Assembly: GCA_024734495.1 (NCBI GenBank)
Contig: JALMQS010000089.1
Coordinates: forward strand, 6,398,420 to 6,462,419
DNA: 64,000 bases
Source of the DNA: Forficula auricularia
Lineage: Eukaryota > Arthropoda > Insecta > Dermaptera > Forficulidae
Reading direction: 5' to 3'
In this document: piece after piece, positions 1-9,984 of the stretch
Numbering within the stretch: the stretch's first letter is position 1
Layout of the letters: every line of letters begins with the position of its first letter
Position numbers and translations under genes: made by a program
The notes under the pieces: model-generated
The model's database searches: none
What the model saw: the letters and a program-made list of their open reading frames with translations, nothing else
What the model was told of the DNA's origin: nothing

Positions 1-560
1 TAAGATATAGCAGTTCTAACTCCAAAATTATAATAGTTAAAAATCTGTAAAAATTCTAAAGGATAGCTAGTATTATCAGGATAAAGTCTACAGAGTTTCA
101 CATTTTTTGAACTATTACTTTTGGCCGGAATAAAAAAATTGATCTTTCAATACAAAAAAACCCCATGTTATTTAGATATGAAACTTGCATCGCTGTTCTG
201 CAAATGTTAAAATTGAGATAGAGACTTGAAACTGGGGAGATATTTTGTTTTTATTTATTTAGAACCATATGAGTCTCTGGCAGCATAAAAATTCAAAAAT
301 ACCCAAAATAAGGAACACCCTAGTGTCCATAAGTAGGTAATTGGTTAAAATTTCTCAAACAAGAAAATTGTATAAATAAACTGTACCAAATAAGGCTTAA
401 ATAAATAAATAAATTAATCAATTCACAATTTTACAAACAAGAATAATATTCGTTATATAGTATTTTTTCCTTAGAATAAGATCTTTAGCCAGGAAACAAA
501 CTCTAACTTTTTTAAGATACGAGGTAGGTTTCACAAAAAAAGAAATAAAACAAACAGCTT
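1..560. other. AT-rich sequence, no gene seen
   Basis: Simple AT-rich DNA with stop codons in all frames. I see no conserved motif, terminal repeat or RNA-like structure. Confidence 0.6.
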
Positions 561-564
561 GAAT

Positions 565-602
565 TCGATATATTTCGGGGGTTAGCCCATCATCATATGG
601 AA
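565..602 (-). ncRNA. degenerate hammerhead-like core, relic of a PLE end
   Basis: On the minus strand an ATGATGA box is followed by a short GGG/CCC stem and then CGAAA and TATA. This matches the order of the better hammerhead-like core near 16.7 kb, but the first C is lost and the stem is only about 3 bp. It lies just upstream of a PLE endonuclease relic, which is the main reason to note it. Probably inactive. Confidence 0.3.
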
Positions 603-639
603 TCACTCCTGCCATAGTTGAACAACAACAATTTAGGCT

Positions 640-1060
640 CCCAATTAATTAACAAAAATAGACAAAATCGATAAATTAGACAAATCAGGAGTGTATAAAT
701 TAACTTGTCAAGATTGTGATGCTTTTTGTATTGGGCAGACAGGTCGCGCTTTCAAAATACGTTACTCCGAGCATGTAAGAGCTCTTAATCATCCGATAAC
801 ATTAATTTAGATTCGACCTCAGCCTTTGCAATTCACTTACATGAATCCAAACATTCAACCTCTAATAATAACCCTATCCCCATTCATTTCGAATGAAAAG
901 CCTTAAATTGACTTGGAATCCACCGAAATAAAAATAGCCTTCTAATACTCCAATATTTTTAAATAATCAATTGGAAGTGTATAAAAATACAATACGATTA
1001 TATGTTATAATAAATTAAATAAACATTCCTTCCATTGTTCGCATATTGAATATACTAGGG
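640..1060 (+). pseudogene. Penelope-like element GIY-YIG endonuclease relic
   Basis: From about 661 the plus strand reads GVYKLTCQDCDAFCIGQTGR followed by a RYSEHVRAL-type segment. This is the GIY-YIG pattern of PLE endonucleases: a GVY start, a paired CxxC, an IGQTGR segment (the YIG tyrosine is Cys here) and a downstream R..EH. The frame breaks at a stop near 808, and a second frame continues with an AFAIHLHESKHS-like segment, which fits the conserved AxHxxxxxH part. Beyond about 905 the match fades, though a run like the family's C-terminal tail can be followed to about 1050. The domain would make the nick used for PLE insertion. The reverse transcriptase upstream is missing, so this is a 5'-truncated, frameshifted copy. 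Confidence 0.75.
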
Positions 1061-1186
1061 TAATTGTACTCTCTAATGTACCTTGCAAGTTGTACCTTCT
1101 CAGGAACTTGTCCATTCGTTATTATAATAGCACGTATAGATTCCTTTCAGCCAGTTCAAATCTCAATAGAAAATATTAATTCTTAG

Positions 1187-2215
1187 AACAACGTCCCGTC
1201 CGGATTTGGGCCTTGTAGATGGTGAGAAGATGTGGGAGCTTGAAAAATCGCCTGGACCTGAATAAGTAGCCAATCTTCCTTGCTGCAGATTTCGCTTCAG
1301 AGGAGATGTGTTCATTCCAAGACAGGTCAGATGCGACAGAGACGCCCAACATGGATAGGCTGTCACACATTTTCAGGGTGTTCGAATCGAAGTGAATATC
1401 AGGGAAATTTTTATTTTCGCATCTAGAAATTAGACAACATTGAGTCTTGTTTGCATTAAAGTTAACTAAATTTTGAGAGCCCCATTTATTCAGTTTGTCC
1501 AGGTCGAGAGTGATTGAGGAGGCAACATTTATGCGTTTCGATTATACGAGAGCGAGGGTTTGCCGTGCAGAGTGCTATCGTCGGCGTAACAATGAGTGGG
1601 GTTTGACGTTTGATCGATAAGGTCGCTTATGTATATTAGGAAGAGCGTGGGGGAGATTACCGAGCCTTGGGGAACACCAGCATTTGTGGAGTAAGATTCA
1701 GATGACATTCCATCCATCACAACTTTTATACTACGATTTTCCAGAAAGCTTTCAAATCCATTAGTGAAGTGTTGCTGAGAATCCAAAGGCTGACAGTTTG
1801 GCAAGAAGATTTTTGTGCCAAACTTGGTCGAAAGCTTTTGAGATATCTAGGGCTACAGCGAGTCTTTCTTTTCCGTTCTCTAGAGTTTTGTTCCAGGTGT
1901 GGGTGACATAGGTTAAGATGTCGCCTGTGGAACGATTTTGTCTAAATCCATATTGCCTATCGTGAATTAATTTATTATTTTCTAAGTGATGAAGAACGTA
2001 ACTAGAGCGAAGAACAACGGGAAGGGAGTAAAAACTTAATTGAATTCCACTCCCAAGAGTTTTATACACCTCTCCATTGTGATGTTATTAATGTGCTTAG
2101 TATAGGATTCAATCAAGTTTGTTTGCTCGTTGCTTTGTTCTCTGTTTAGTATGTTTCCAGCCTTAGCTGACAACGCATTTCTTTCATCCAGATTTTGATT
2201 TATTTCTTCTTAATA
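1187..2215 (-). pseudogene. jockey-like LINE reverse transcriptase, decayed copy A
   Basis: The minus strand carries consecutive reverse transcriptase blocks. At 2069-1761 there is a finger/palm segment with a QYGFRQNRST box and the motif A line ALDISKAFDQVWH. At 1804-1529 motif B (AGVPQGSVISP) is followed by motif C (CYADDST). At 1370-1187 there is a thumb segment (SDLSWNEHIS, LFRSRR, YKAQIR). The three blocks lie in different frames, so at least two frameshifts have occurred, and there is no start for a full ORF2. The copy stops abruptly in the YKAQIR block, losing the C-terminus and 3' tail; the region upstream of the fingers is unrecognisable beyond about 2200. The catalytic aspartates of motifs A and C are still encoded. 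It is the same family as the copies at 31, 40.6, 42.2 and 60.3 kb but more diverged. Confidence 0.88.
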
Positions 2216-2479
2216 GTTTTAAGGGTTCCGTTGGAAATTAAAACGCGACCCTATGCATTATAGCTCGTAAACTAAAGAAGATACATAATTGAAATTTAAA
2301 AGTTATACCTATGTATTTATTTTCCCTCAAGTCAAAAATCATATTCGGATTTTTTAATTGGATGATTATTCTGGGGATGCTCAAATTTTTTTAAAATTGA
2401 ATTAATTAACTTTAAAATGATGATGTAAGAAAAATGGCCATTTTTAGGCATAATCTGAATTGAATTCAGACCCATCTTC
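2216..2479. other. AT-rich spacer
   Basis: No coding or repeat signal recognised between the LINE relic and the foldback element. Confidence 0.5.
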
Positions 2480-3275
2480 GTACTGAACAATTAGACCGAA
2501 AGCCAATGACCAATTTGGAAGTTGATTCGATACTGTAGTGTGATCAGCATGAAAGTCAAATTTTACTCGCCAAATCGAGTCGTTTTTAGGGGTAATCGAT
2601 CCCTGAAGATGTCAAAAAGTAGCGTAAAATCATTGATTACAACTCCTAAACTGTTTACTCTACGACAAATTCCATTAGAAGAAACATTGTAGAGGATGTA
2701 ATTTTTGACATTTTTGTTAAAAAAAATTTGAAAATATCCACCCAAAATGGGAGGAGGGTAAAAAATGAAAATTATAGCCCTTTCGACCAATCTCAACCAA
2801 ATTTTATATACATATTCTGTAGACCCCCAGAAGGATAGAAATGCAAAAACTAAGTATAGTTTGCTACAAGGGACTATATTTTAATTTTCTGACCCTCCCC
2901 ACATTTTTAGTGGTTAGTTTTTGGAGGTCCACAGAATATGTATAAAAAATTTGGTTGAGTTCGGTCGAAAAGGCTAGAATTTTCATTTTTGACCCTCCAT
3001 TTCATTTCGGGTGAATATTTTCAAATTTTTTTTAAACAAAAATGTCAAATTACATTCTCTTCAGTTTTTCTTCTAATGGAATTTGCCGTAGAGCAAACAG
3101 TTTAGGAGTTATTTGTAATCAATCAGGTGATTTTACAGTATTTGTTGACATCTTCAGGGGTGGACTTTACCCCTACGCGATTTGGGGAGTAAGAACTTGA
3201 CTTTCGGGGTCTATGCTGATCACACTACAGTATCGCATATGTTATTTGGGTTCTAAAATCAATTTCCAAAATGGT
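2480..3275. mobile_element. foldback element, family A, copy 1
   Basis: Two arms of roughly 330 bp are inverted around a centre near 2865. Paired landmarks are CTGTAGTGTGATCA (2533) with TGATCACACTACAG (3220), GAAGATGTC (2606) with GACATCTTC (3150), and the block beginning AACTCCTAAACTGTTTACTC (2640) with its complement near 3090. The inner part holds the ~110-bp module with CAACCAAATTTTATATACAT that recurs in many other elements here. Short open frames within it are not genes. A second, longer copy lies at 52.3-53.5 kb with the same outer ends. It is likely a non-autonomous foldback DNA element; I see no certain target duplication. Confidence 0.75.
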
Positions 3276-3334
3276 ATGTAGCCCTTAGACTAAATATATT
3301 CTTATTTGAATATGGATTATATTTAATTGAAAAG

Positions 3335-3535
3335 TTTTTGTTTTGCCGAGAGTAGCAGAGCTGTTGATTCACAAAGGAAGTTTAAAGAGGTCCTCTGCTT
3401 ACGCAACAGTATACACACATATATATCGAGATGATATATCTGTAATATATATTATTTATTTGATTCAAACAAATATATGTGTGTATGTTTATTTGCATCA
3501 AGCAGAGGACAACCTCTTTGTTTCTCTTTATGGAT
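3335..3535. mobile_element. PLE terminal segment as an inverted pair
   Basis: The sequence starting TTGCCGAGAGTAGCAG (3350) recurs inverted near 40.28 kb and again at 44.43 kb beside hammerhead-like PLE ends. Here AAAGAGGTCCTCTGCTT (3382) pairs with AAGCAGAGGACAACCTCTTT (3499), with ATAC(AC)ATATAT stretches between. The right arm matches the end of the PLE at 16.80-16.86 kb almost exactly (TGTTTATTTGCATCAAGCAG). I read it as PLE terminal repeats left in inverted order without the coding part. Confidence 0.6.
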
Positions 3536-3542
3536 TATATTG

Positions 3543-3742
3543 TTGATATATTTTTTTTTTGGCTTTTCGGCCTTTTCTAGCCATAAGCCATTTTACGATA
3601 CTATTTATTTTTAAAATTTTGTCTCTTAATTTCGGGTTCAGATTTTAATGAATGCTCGAGTTTTGATTCGAACTTTTGGTCCATCTGGTTACAGGATGAC
3701 AGCTACCGACTAGCCTATCTGCCCCCCCCCTTGATATATTTT
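3543..3742 (-). mobile_element. tRNA-derived SINE, copy 1, with 12-bp target duplications
   Basis: The minus-strand body spans 3730 to 3555: a G-rich start, a tRNA-like head with a box A-like AGGCTAGTCGGTAGC and box B-like GTTCGAATC, a ~100-bp tail region ending GGCTAGAAAAGGCCGAAAAG, then a poly(A) run. The flanks TTGATATATTTT (3543-3554 and 3731-3742) are identical, the mark of LINE-driven retroposition. The box B is weakened relative to copy 2 at 38.7 kb, so transcription is doubtful. Confidence 0.85.
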
Positions 3743-4742
3743 AATTTTTCAATATAATAATTTTGCAAATTTTGCACTCTATTTGCGCGTGCCCTACTTG
3801 CCCCCTCCCTATTGTATTTTGATTCCCGTTAGACTAACTTTTCTCTTTATTAAAAGATCAAATAATTCACTAAAATTTTTGTGGCATTAATAAAAGCAGT
3901 AGTTTCGTTAAGTGTACAATTTAAAAGAGGTTCATTATAATAAAAGAGCAGTAGAGTTCATATAACGCAGAGGATTTATGGTGAGAAAATTGCCAATACG
4001 TGGCTACAAGATTGATAATATATGGTTGCAGAGAAAAATGAAATATGGTAGGAATTTCCCTAAAAATACTACAAGGAATTCATTTATAGCCTTTCTCGGC
4101 GAAGAAATGGCTACCTCTTTTTTATACATTATATTATATTATAAAAGATTTCAGTTCACTTTCATATCCGTATAAAAATTCCCTTCCATGCCGGCGAGAA
4201 AGTTTTTATTTTTTAAAAAAATTTAAATATATACATATAACTTTTTTTTTATCTACCTACAAGAAAAACTTTTATTTCATTCAAAAATGGTTAATTGAAT
4301 CCCGGTTAAATATTTGTTCAAAATTATTTGATTACTCTTTTAGTATTAAATTTTTGTTTAGCACTTTTTTAATAAAGTTTTGAAAAAAGCGGAGGAAAAT
4401 TAATTACCATATAATAAAAAATCGAGTAGAAAAAACATGAATCAGAGAGTAAAAAAATTGTTGGACATTATTTTCAGGTGGGGGTGGTAGTTAAAGCAAA
4501 TAGAAATACCACCGACTCCGGTTGCTTGCTTATTTTTTGCACTAAGTAATGATTTTATGTTTTTATTAACTTAAGATATGATGATTTTCTTTTTTTAAAA
4601 TATCTATATCTTTACTTATTATAATTAGTTTGCGCAACGATGCCGTCGTGATTTTTTTAATTTCAAAATCCACTAATAGTTGATGACAAATAAAATTTAT
4701 TAATAGAAATTTAAATAATTATTAAACACCAAGTATGTTTCA
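3743..4742. other. AT-rich spacer, no gene seen
   Basis: A frame at 3978-4175 has no recognisable domain and a low-complexity composition. I see no repeat family member. Confidence 0.5.
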
Positions 4743-4938
4743 TCGATCGCAGACCCCAAAGATCGAAAATAATTTTCTTCTTATTTTCGATCTTTGGGGT
4801 CTGCGATCGATTGGGAGGCGCTGGAATATTTAATTGTTTAATTAATGAATCAAGGCTTAGGCTGCGAAAATGAACGAGGAGAGGATTAAAAAAGAAATTC
4901 CATAATTCATATAGACAAAAGGCATTAGTTTGGGTTCA

Positions 4939-5027
4939 GATCAGTATTAGTGGATATGGGAGTTAAAACTTATGACAAAGCATTGCAGTACATATGGAAG
5001 ATCCCGGGTTCGAGCCCCGGCCGATCC
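4939..5027 (+). ncRNA. tRNA-like module, unit 1
   Basis: Closed by GATCAG...CGATCC. Box B (GGTTCGAGCCC) and the CCGGG/CCCGG T-stem are perfect, but box A has lost about 3 bases (TATTAGTGG). It is followed by TTTT. There is no normal D-stem or anticodon stem, so it is not a working tRNA. Confidence 0.5.
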
Positions 5028-5295
5028 TTTTGTCTGTAATAAAAATAAACTTTTCTTCGTTCCCTAAATTTAAGTTTGTTATTAATTGTCTTTACACGGC
5101 CTCGTTGTGGTCGCGCCCTCGGGTGAAGAGAAAATTATTTCTTTGATCTTTGGGGTCTGCGATCGATTGGGAGGCGCTGGAATATTTAATTGTTTAATTA
5201 ATGAATCAAGGCTTAGGCTGCGAAAAATGAACGAGGAGAGATTAAAAGAAATTCCATAATTCATATAGACAAAAGCGTATTAGGTTTGGGTTCAG

Positions 5296-5388
5296 GGATC
5301 AGTAGCTTAGTGGATATGGGAGTTAAACTCTTATGACAAAGCATTGCAGTACATATGCGTACATCCCGGCTCGAGCCCCGGCTGATCC
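5296..5388 (+). ncRNA. tRNA-like module, unit 2
   Basis: A 7-bp acceptor-like pair GGATCAG/CTGATCC encloses 93 nt. Box A TAGCTTAGTGG is intact; box B is GGCTCGAGCCC, with one change. TTTT follows directly, as expected for pol III termination. The middle part is too long and does not form a cloverleaf by eye. Confidence 0.55.
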
Positions 5389-5652
5389 TTTTGTCTGTAA
5401 TAAAATAAACTTTTCTTCGTTCCCTAAATTTAAGCTTCAGTGGTTAATTGCCCTTTACACGGTCTCGTTGTGGTCGCGCCCCGGGTGAAGAGAAAATTAT
5501 TTTCGATTTTTGGGGTCTTATGATCGATTGGGAGGCGCTGGAATATTTAATTGTTTAATTAATGAATCAAGGCTAGCTGCGAAAATGAACGAGGAGAGGA
5601 TTAAAAAGAAATTCCAATTCATATAGACAAAAGGTATTAGTTTGGGTTCAGT

Positions 5653-5744
5653 GGATCAGTAGCTTAGTGGGATATGGGAGTTAAAACCTTTATGACAAAG
5701 CATTGCAGTACATATAAAGATCCTGCCCGAGCCCCGGCTGATCC
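5653..5744 (+). ncRNA. tRNA-like module, unit 3
   Basis: GGATCAG/CTGATCC closing pair, box A TAGCTTAGTGG present, box B damaged (TGCCCGAGCCC). Followed by TTTT. Confidence 0.5.
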
Positions 5745-6005
5745 TTTTGTCTGTAATAAAAATAAACTTTTCTTTGTTCCTCAACAAGTCGTTATTAATT
5801 GTCTTTACACGGCCTCGTTGTGTCGCGCCCTGGGTGAAGAGAAAATTATTTTCGATCTTTGGGGTCTGCGATCGATTGGGAGGCGCTGGAATATTTAATT
5901 GCTTAATTAATGAATCAAGGCTTAGGCTGCGAAAAATGAACGAGGAGAGGATTTAAAAAGAAATTCCATAATTCATATAGACAAAGTTGCATGGCTTGGG
6001 TTCAG

Positions 6006-6101
6006 GGATCAGTAGCTTAGTGGATATGGGAAAGAAACCCTACAGGACAAAAGCACAGGCATATAAGGCAAAGATCCCGGGTTCGAGCTCCTGGCTGATC
6101 C
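6006..6101 (+). ncRNA. tRNA-like module, unit 4
   Basis: GGATCAG/CTGATCC pair with box A TAGCTTAGTGG and box B GGTTCGAGCTC. The middle part differs from units 1-3. Only TTT follows. Confidence 0.5.
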
Positions 6102-6169
6102 TTTGTCGTAATAAAAATAAACTTTTCTTCGTTCCTAAATGAGTTTGTTAAATAATTATGTTAAAACCC

Positions 6170-6452
6170 ACTATAATCGTCCATAAATTACGTCACAGTA
6201 ATTTCAAGATTTTTAGACCTCCTTTTCCCTATGTCACATTCATTCACATTTTCATTGAGCTCCCCCTGTATTGTGACGTCATACTATCCCTTTTATATTT
6301 ATTATTTATATTTGAAAAAATTTTAATTTTTAATTTTAATTTTGTGACATCACAATTTTTAAGATACCCCGGACCCTCTGTTATATTTTGTCACAAATCT
6401 GAGATGCCCCCTCCCCTCTTACTGGGTGACGTAATTTATGAACGGCTCCTAA
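6170..6452. mobile_element. MITE with ~19-bp inverted ends
   Basis: CGTCCATAAATTACGTCAC at 6178-6196 pairs with GTGACGTAATTTATGAACG at 6426-6444 (one mismatch). The interior is C-rich on this strand with repeated GTGAC(G/A)TCA motifs near 6276 and 6350. The open frame spanning it (6158-6586) is a by-product. Elements with CCATAAATTACGTCAC ends are, from memory, common in arthropods; I do not assign a superfamily. Confidence 0.6.
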
Positions 6453-6860
6453 AGAGTCCAGAGAGCGTAGCTCTTCGACTAGCAATATGTCCGCAGAGGG
6501 CGGGCTTCGCAGTTGATTTCAATTATATTAGAACAAATATAGTTGTCTTTCAAGTGCCTGACATGAGAATCGATGGCTATTTTTGATTTTAAGTCGATTC
6601 CTCCATGTCTTTAGCAATGGAAACGTCAAAATTCAATGCACAAGTGAAAAAACTATTGAATATTTTAGGCTCCTACGAGTTAAATTTAAATTATTTTTTC
6701 ATTTTGAGCTTTTTAAAAATTAATTTTATTTCACTTATAAAAAAATATTGTATTGTGATAAAATATAAATAAATAACTGTACGAATTAAAATCCTCAAAA
6801 TATAGTCTGAATTTCAACTTGAATTGTGAAGTTGGTGCGCCTGTATTTTAGGCAACGTAT
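6453..6860. other. spacer, no gene seen
   Basis: AT-rich. A short stretch near 6570-6615 resembles 26.79-26.84 kb, but no element boundaries are visible. Confidence 0.45.
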
Positions 6861-6867
6861 TGAGCGC

Positions 6868-7572
6868 AGAAGAATGAAAGCTGCGTAAGAGCTAGGCGAG
6901 TCCAGTCTTTCATGGAATGAAGAACAAGCCCAAGAGCTTTGCGGTATGGGAAGCCACTGTGTATGATAATTTCACTGAGGTAAACCGCGATTGAAATTAG
7001 GTGTGTTTTTGACTCAAATTATATTCTGTTATAGAGAGAGCAAATATTTAACGAACTTCAATAAAAATTTAGACAATAATGTAAAAAAATACTGTTCTGA
7101 CCAGAACTTAATGGGTCACGCGAAAAAGTTTACTTTACTTTCATAATTCACAAGAAAAATTAAATTCATAAAAAGAAATCTTCAGGAAAGCCAATTTGTA
7201 GGAAGATTTTTAAAAGTTGATGCAGAGAACTGTTGATTTTCGGATTTCTTAGGCCAGTGTTTTCAACTCAGCTGCGAGCGTTTTTGACAAATAATGAAAA
7301 GTGCATGGGTTTTATAAATTTGAAATAGCATTTGAAATTACTTCATTTTTTTTTCTATCATACAACTTTTACTTTTTTTTTATATACTTAGCTGTACCGG
7401 AAATGATTCCAGATATTTTTAGTGTGCCGTCAACCAAAAATGGTTGAGAAACACTGTCTAACTATTTAAAGTTTCTGTAAAAATTATTCTTAGTTAATGG
7501 ATTTCATGCCATAAGCATTCCATCAACGATTGGACTTGACTAGCTCCTAAGCAGATTTCATTCTTCTGCGCC
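6868..7572. mobile_element. element with ~60-bp inverted ends enclosing a hAT-like MITE
   Basis: GAGCGCAGAAGAATGAAA at 6868 pairs with the complement TTTCATTCTTCTGCGCCC at 7557, and the match continues inwards through GAGCTAG..GAGTCCA (left) and TGGACTTGACTAGCTC (right). The interior has no coding sequence apart from the shorter inserted element at 7255-7456. Confidence 0.5.
7255..7456. mobile_element. short hAT-like MITE
   Basis: Starts CAGTGTTTTCAACTCAGC and ends GGTTGAGAAACACTG, so the ends are complementary over about 15 bp with one indel. CAGTGTTT-type ends are typical of hAT elements. The 8-bp flanks (TCTTAGGC and TCTAACTA) match only partly. Confidence 0.45.
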
Positions 7573-7990
7573 CAAAGAGACGAAGGGGGGGGGGGTCAAA
7601 AATGAAAATTCTAGCCTTTTCGACCAAACCCAACCAAATTTTCTATAAATATTCTGTGGACCCCCAAAAGGCTAGAAATGCAAAAACTAACCACCCAAAA
7701 TGGAGGGAGAAGGTCAAAAATGAAAATTCTAGCCCTTTCGACCAAAAATATGTTTACAAATTTGGTTATTTTTGTATTTCTTGCCTTCTGGGGGTCCTCA
7801 GAACATCTATGCTACCTCAGTTGAATTTGGTCAAAAGGCTAGAATTTTTATTTTTGACCCCCCCCCCATTTTGGGTGGTTAGTTTTTCTGTTTTTAGCTT
7901 TTTTTTGGGCCCACAAAATATTTATACAAAATTTGGTTTAAAACACATTAAAAAAAAATATTTTATGTTCTTTTCAAAAATAAATTCAGT
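7573..7990. mobile_element. family A internal modules
   Basis: Two forward copies of the CAACCAAATTTT..TGAAAATTCTAGCC module and one inverted copy, with homopolymer runs (nine G near 7587, nine C near 7858) at the same place as in other copies. The long frame 7602-8000 is read through this repeat and is not a gene. The outer ends of family A are missing. Confidence 0.6.
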
Positions 7991-8127
7991 TTTTTTCTAG
8001 TTAAATTTTTTCATTTTTTTATACCTCTTCAAAATGTGGTAGATCTTTATGCCTCATCTTGTATTTCAAAGTTACAAAACCCATGCAATTTTAATTATTT
8101 GATTAAATGGTTGTTCAAAATAATTTA

Positions 8128-8717
8128 CTGACGATATTGAACGTGACAACGTCATAAGAAAATACTGATGGAATGGTATTTTCTTTATGACGTTGTCACG
8201 TTCAACTATCGTCAGTAAACCACTTGCGACAACCGCTGATTTTTTCAAAATTCTTCGTTTAGAAAACCATTTTAAATTTACAAAATACTTGAATAAAAAT
8301 TTATTGTTTAAATTTCTACTCGACTGTTAAAATTTAATTTTTGATTTTATTATTTTATAATAATAAATTTTGTATTGACATTATTTCTTGCAGCAAGTAA
8401 ACTGAATAAAAGTTGTTGTTCAATTAGTTACTTAATTATTTTTGCAAATTTAATTGTAATTTGTTGTAAAAAAGTAATAATTTTGAATAATTAAATTATT
8501 GTTCATAAATCTTAAATTTAAAATTTGGAAACATCATTAAAATTTTTGTACTGTAGCTTTTAAAAAGCCCGCCTCAATCTTTGTCGCTCGTTCCGCGCTC
8601 TCGCTTGCACTTCAAGCCTTAAATGGAACGCCTCAGAGCGAGGTAACGCCTCATGAGTCATGTTTTTTCGTGCGTGCATCCGGCTTCATCGAATTATAAG
8701 ACGTTGTCACGTCAAAA
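8128..8717. mobile_element. family C element, copy 1, with end palindrome
   Basis: ACGTGACAACGTCATAAG (8139) at the left and ATAAGACGTTGTCACGT (8697) at the right form the inverted ends. The left end sits in a hairpin: 8128-8168 pairs with 8171-8214 around TACTGATGGAATGGTA. The right part has a GC-richer block with CGCTCGTTCCGCGCTCTCGC (8583). The whole unit recurs in opposite orientation at 62.63-63.23 kb. No coding capacity is seen; it is a non-autonomous DNA element of unassigned superfamily. Confidence 0.75.
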
Positions 8718-8752
8718 AGCCTCGTGGCGGCACTCAGGTTGAGAAACACTGA
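8718..8752. mobile_element. hAT-like terminal fragment
   Basis: Ends GGTTGAGAAACACTG, the same end as the MITE at 7456. The other end is missing, presumably removed by or before arrival of the family C element. Confidence 0.35.
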
Positions 8753-9950
8753 GTTAGAGAATAGAAAACGTAGAAGATGTTCAGAAAAAGTCATACCTTT
8801 CGGTCAAAATTCAGAATATCGCTAGAAAAGCTGAGTTTTGCCGAGTGATTTGCTTTTCACTTAATATGTGAATGAAATTCTAATCGGGTTCAAAAACTTT
8901 TAATTTTATGTTCCCCATATATAAATTCTATCAACGTTGAAAGAATGAACGAATCTGCGAATTTTTAAATTATTCTGATTTGAACATCATATATAAAAAT
9001 AAAAATCTCTGAAAGCTGTGAAGCATTGACACCATTACTCGTTGTTGGAAACGTAAAAAGAAAGGATTAAGGTTTTTTTTTAAGACATTTTGAATTATAC
9101 GAAATTAAACCAGATTGAATAATAGCTTCGTCATAAACTAGGATTTAATATCTTGTTTGATGCGAAATAAAATAAAATGGAAATGAGAGAGGGAGGGTGG
9201 AAGGGAGAGGAATATTTTTAAAGCAAATTTGATAAATGAGATACTTTTTTTTACAATCTATTGTTTTGGAGGAAAATCCGATAACGGAAAGGATAATGGA
9301 CAGGGCGAAAGAAGGTCATCAAAGTTTGGCTAGAAAAAAAGCAATGGCTTTATTTTTCATCTTATTTTGAGACGTTCATGAAATAGGCGGGGGTGTATGG
9401 GGTGTACGGGGGAGGGTCCACACGCCCCCGCTTTCTCTAAAAAGGTGTCAGCAGAGAAGAAAGAAATCGATTTACAAATCATACGTATTGTGTACGAGTA
9501 GATATTTATATGTAGATATTACGTTATATTATTTGAAAAACTTATTCAAAGGAAAGAGGAAATCCCTTGAATTTGACTTTTTATTTGTATCTGTATTTGC
9601 TATAGATATTCAATTGATAGATAGGTGGTAGATTTCTCATTCTAATGTGTGAAATTAAATTGAAATATTGCAAGAGTAAATTTCCCAAAAAGTTTACTAA
9701 ATAAATTACCGATTTGATATATCAGCTAATACCGTTTGCAATGTACGATTATTTATCAGTGCTTGGAGCACCGAGCGATGGGTCACCTTCTATTTTTTCA
9801 TAAAAATTCACAAAATTCAACTTTAAATAAAATTTTTTTTGAGTTTCAGTAATTCCGTTTGATTTTTGTTTTGAGATCACTATAGTTGATTTAAATATAG
9901 TAAAAATAAAGAATTTTATCCCTTCGAAGTACTTATACTGTAAAATATTA
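8753..9950. other. AT-rich spacer, no gene seen
   Basis: No open frame of interest. The G-rich patch at 9385-9425 has a short complement nearby (GGGGGTGT / ACGCCCCCG) but no recognised element. Confidence 0.5.
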
Positions 9951-9984
9951 GCTGAAGTAAAAAGTTCTGAGCCTTTTTTCTCTT

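Larger units (their letters stand above)
4743..6150 (+). repeat. tandem array, four ~355-bp units each with a tRNA-like module
   Basis: The phrase CGATTGGGAGGCGCTGG returns at about 4806, 5162, 5524 and 5873, giving ~350-360 bp units. Each unit holds, in order, that phrase, a TTTAATTGTTTAATTAATGAATCAAGG stretch, AACGAGGAGAGG, CATATAGACAAA, a tRNA-like module closed by GGATCAG/CTGATCC, a T-run, and a CACGG-CTCGTTGTGGTCGCGCCC block. Units differ by small indels. The left edge is a ~30-bp inverted repeat (4744-4774 with 4781-4811) reading GATCGCAGACCCCAAAGATC and its complement. Boxes A and B are intact in some units, so an internal pol III promoter is plausible. I do not recognise a known satellite or RNA gene. 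Confidence 0.85.

Noticed and set aside
4939..6101. Four functional tRNA genes
   Set aside because: The acceptor and T-arm look right, but no D-stem or anticodon stem forms and the length (~90 nt) is wrong.
6158..6586. 142-codon open frame
   Set aside because: It reads through a MITE with inverted ends; no domain, and Phe/Ile-rich from composition.
7602..8000. 132-codon open frame
   Set aside because: It lies in the shared non-coding module repeat; the same sequence is out of frame in other copies.
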